Below the pieces are notes generated by a model. The model worked only from the letters and a program-made list of their open reading frames with translations, was not told the DNA's origin and did not search any database. From CAZHHH01 sp052400685 (GTDB taxonomy: Bacteria; Bacteroidota; Bacteroidia; Bacteroidales; Marinilabiliaceae), in assembly GCA_052400685.1 (NCBI GenBank), contig JBQTGJ010000025.1: a stretch of 52,766 bases of DNA, one strand, 5' to 3'. Of the stretch, positions 51,944 to 52,766 are shown piece by piece; the first letter of the stretch is position 1; every line of letters begins with the position of its first letter. The translations under genes and the position numbers were made by a program.

Positions 51944-52447
51944 ATGGCATACGAACAGACGTTGACTTCGATTGGTGTACTGTTTAACATGAACGATATT
52001 TTATGCTATTGATAGTTAAAATGACTGTCAATAGCATTTAATTTTTATTTTCTCTCGTGTAGAGGTGCCTGTTATCCATAAAGGCGTCTGTTTACGCTGG
52101 TAAGTTTATGTTTAAGGCTTGCGAAGTCCCGGGAAAATATGAGTTTCCTATGGTACAGACACTTTTTTAGTACAAGCATAATGCAGTCGTTTTATCTTCT
52201 TTGCTTACTCTGACTATCAGACCTGTTCCTGTCGCATTCCGGATAATGGATATCCTAATCGCTATTTACTTGGTAAAAGGGCCTCAATCCGTTTGGGCTA
52301 CTCAGCCCGTCTTTTTTCCTGGAATAAATCCGATTAATCCAAAATTTATACACTTGAGCGCATTAACGCACAGAGAATTGTGAATGCTCCCGTGTTATAC
52401 GCGCCGTAAAAGATGTAACAGACATCGTCAACGGTGTAATAAGCTTC
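51944..52447. other. Intergenic region with terminator and repeat copy
   Basis: It holds the terminator at 52004 and a diverged 150-bp-family repeat at about 52085-52200 (TTAAGGCTTGCGAAGTCCCG, ACAAGCATAATGCAGTCG). A short frame at 52201 has no family features. Confidence 0.45.
52004..52036 (+). terminator. Terminator after the cysteate-synthase-like gene
   Basis: TGCTATTGATAGT pairs with ACTGTCAATAGCA (one G-U pair) around TAAAATG, followed by TTTAATTTTTATTTT. Confidence 0.88.
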
Positions 52448-52690
52448 GTAAAAGTTGGAACAGACACCCGAAAAGTTAGAGCAGCTAACCGAAAAGTTGG
52501 AACGGACACCCGAAAAGTTGGAACAGCTAACCGAAAAGTTGGAACAGCTAACCGAAAAGTTGGAACAAGTAACCGAAAAATTGGAAGAGACGACCGATAA
52601 GTTGGAATAGACACCTGAAAAGTTGGAACAGATAACCGAAAAGTTAGAACAGACACCCGAAAAATTGGAACAGGTAACCGAAAAGTTGCA
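52448..52690 (+). repeat. 21-bp minisatellite, about 11.5 copies
   Basis: Units follow the pattern CGAAAAGTTGGAACAGCTAAC with variants; the 3' part alternates between GACACC and GCTAAC-like forms, hinting at a 42-bp higher-order unit. One frame reads heptads TEKLEQL with an in-frame TAG in the eighth copy (52608); another reads RKVGTAN. No complete gene contains the array. Confidence 0.88.
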
Positions 52691-52766
52691 ATGTAATATC
52701 CTAAATTAGCTTGACAGATTTTACAACATTACTTGAATGGGATACAAACATAAAACATCATACTGG

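Noticed and set aside
52363..52656. A 97-residue minus-strand frame of repeated PTFR-type heptads.
   Set aside because: It is the antisense of a 21-bp minisatellite; any frame without stops in such an array stays open by chance.

Overview
The window looks like a chromosome segment of a marine or gut-type Bacteroidota, probably order Bacteroidales/Marinilabiliales. The evidence is a SusC/SusD pair, a hybrid two-component regulator, a pectate lyase with a type IX secretion (T9SS) C-terminal tail, DUF4954, DUF5684 and HU-CCDC81/SPOR family genes, and -7 boxes of TAnnTTTG type. There is no rRNA, CRISPR array, transposase or integrase; one tRNA-Met is present.

Layout. (1) 1-6.7 kb: a peptide-export locus. 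A leftward operon (HTH protein, frameshifted HlyD adaptor, C39-peptidase ABC exporter) is flanked by two outward-facing clusters of tiny double-glycine-leader peptides: two on the left and three on the right. Each cluster carries a small membrane protein that could confer immunity. A 61-bp inverted repeat (57/61 identical) sits at both edges of the exporter segment and includes the exporter's last codons. (2) 6.9-19.7 kb: mostly housekeeping genes on the minus strand: DUF1080, xseB-xseA, a MORN/YwqK-like protein, rsgA with a methyltransferase, dnaK, ribBA, an LptF/G permease and a START-like protein, followed by a plus-strand HAD phosphatase. (3) 20.0-29.8 kb: a pectin-type polysaccharide utilisation locus: SusC, SusD, a DUF4957/DUF5123 lipoprotein, a decayed beta-helix relic and a PL1 pectate lyase, then tRNA-Met. 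(4) 30.5-37.2 kb: sugar and envelope precursor genes: galE, rfbB, glmS and DUF4954. (5) 37.6-40.9 kb: a small GNAT protein, a DUF5684 protein and a CPA2/KefB-type antiporter. (6) 41.4-47.5 kb: a hybrid two-component regulator and a GH43 enzyme, plausibly a second part of the plant-polysaccharide system. (7) 48.1-52.0 kb: an HU-CCDC81/SPOR protein, a class I glutamine amidotransferase-like protein and a cysteate-synthase-like PLP enzyme that suggests sulfonolipid synthesis. The right edge carries a 21-bp minisatellite.

How it may work together. The exporter operon should cleave and secrete the GG-leader peptides, and inversion at the flanking repeats would swap which peptide set lies downstream. 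The SusC/D, DUF5123 and PL1 genes plus the GH43 and its regulator fit capture and degradation of pectin with arabinan or xylan side chains. The intergenic spaces hold three kinds of repeated DNA: a roughly 150-bp hairpin-forming element in many states of decay, a roughly 95-bp leader element that ends at start codons and is often tandem, and a multi-hairpin element found next to those leaders. All assignments come from reading the sequence; no database search was run.
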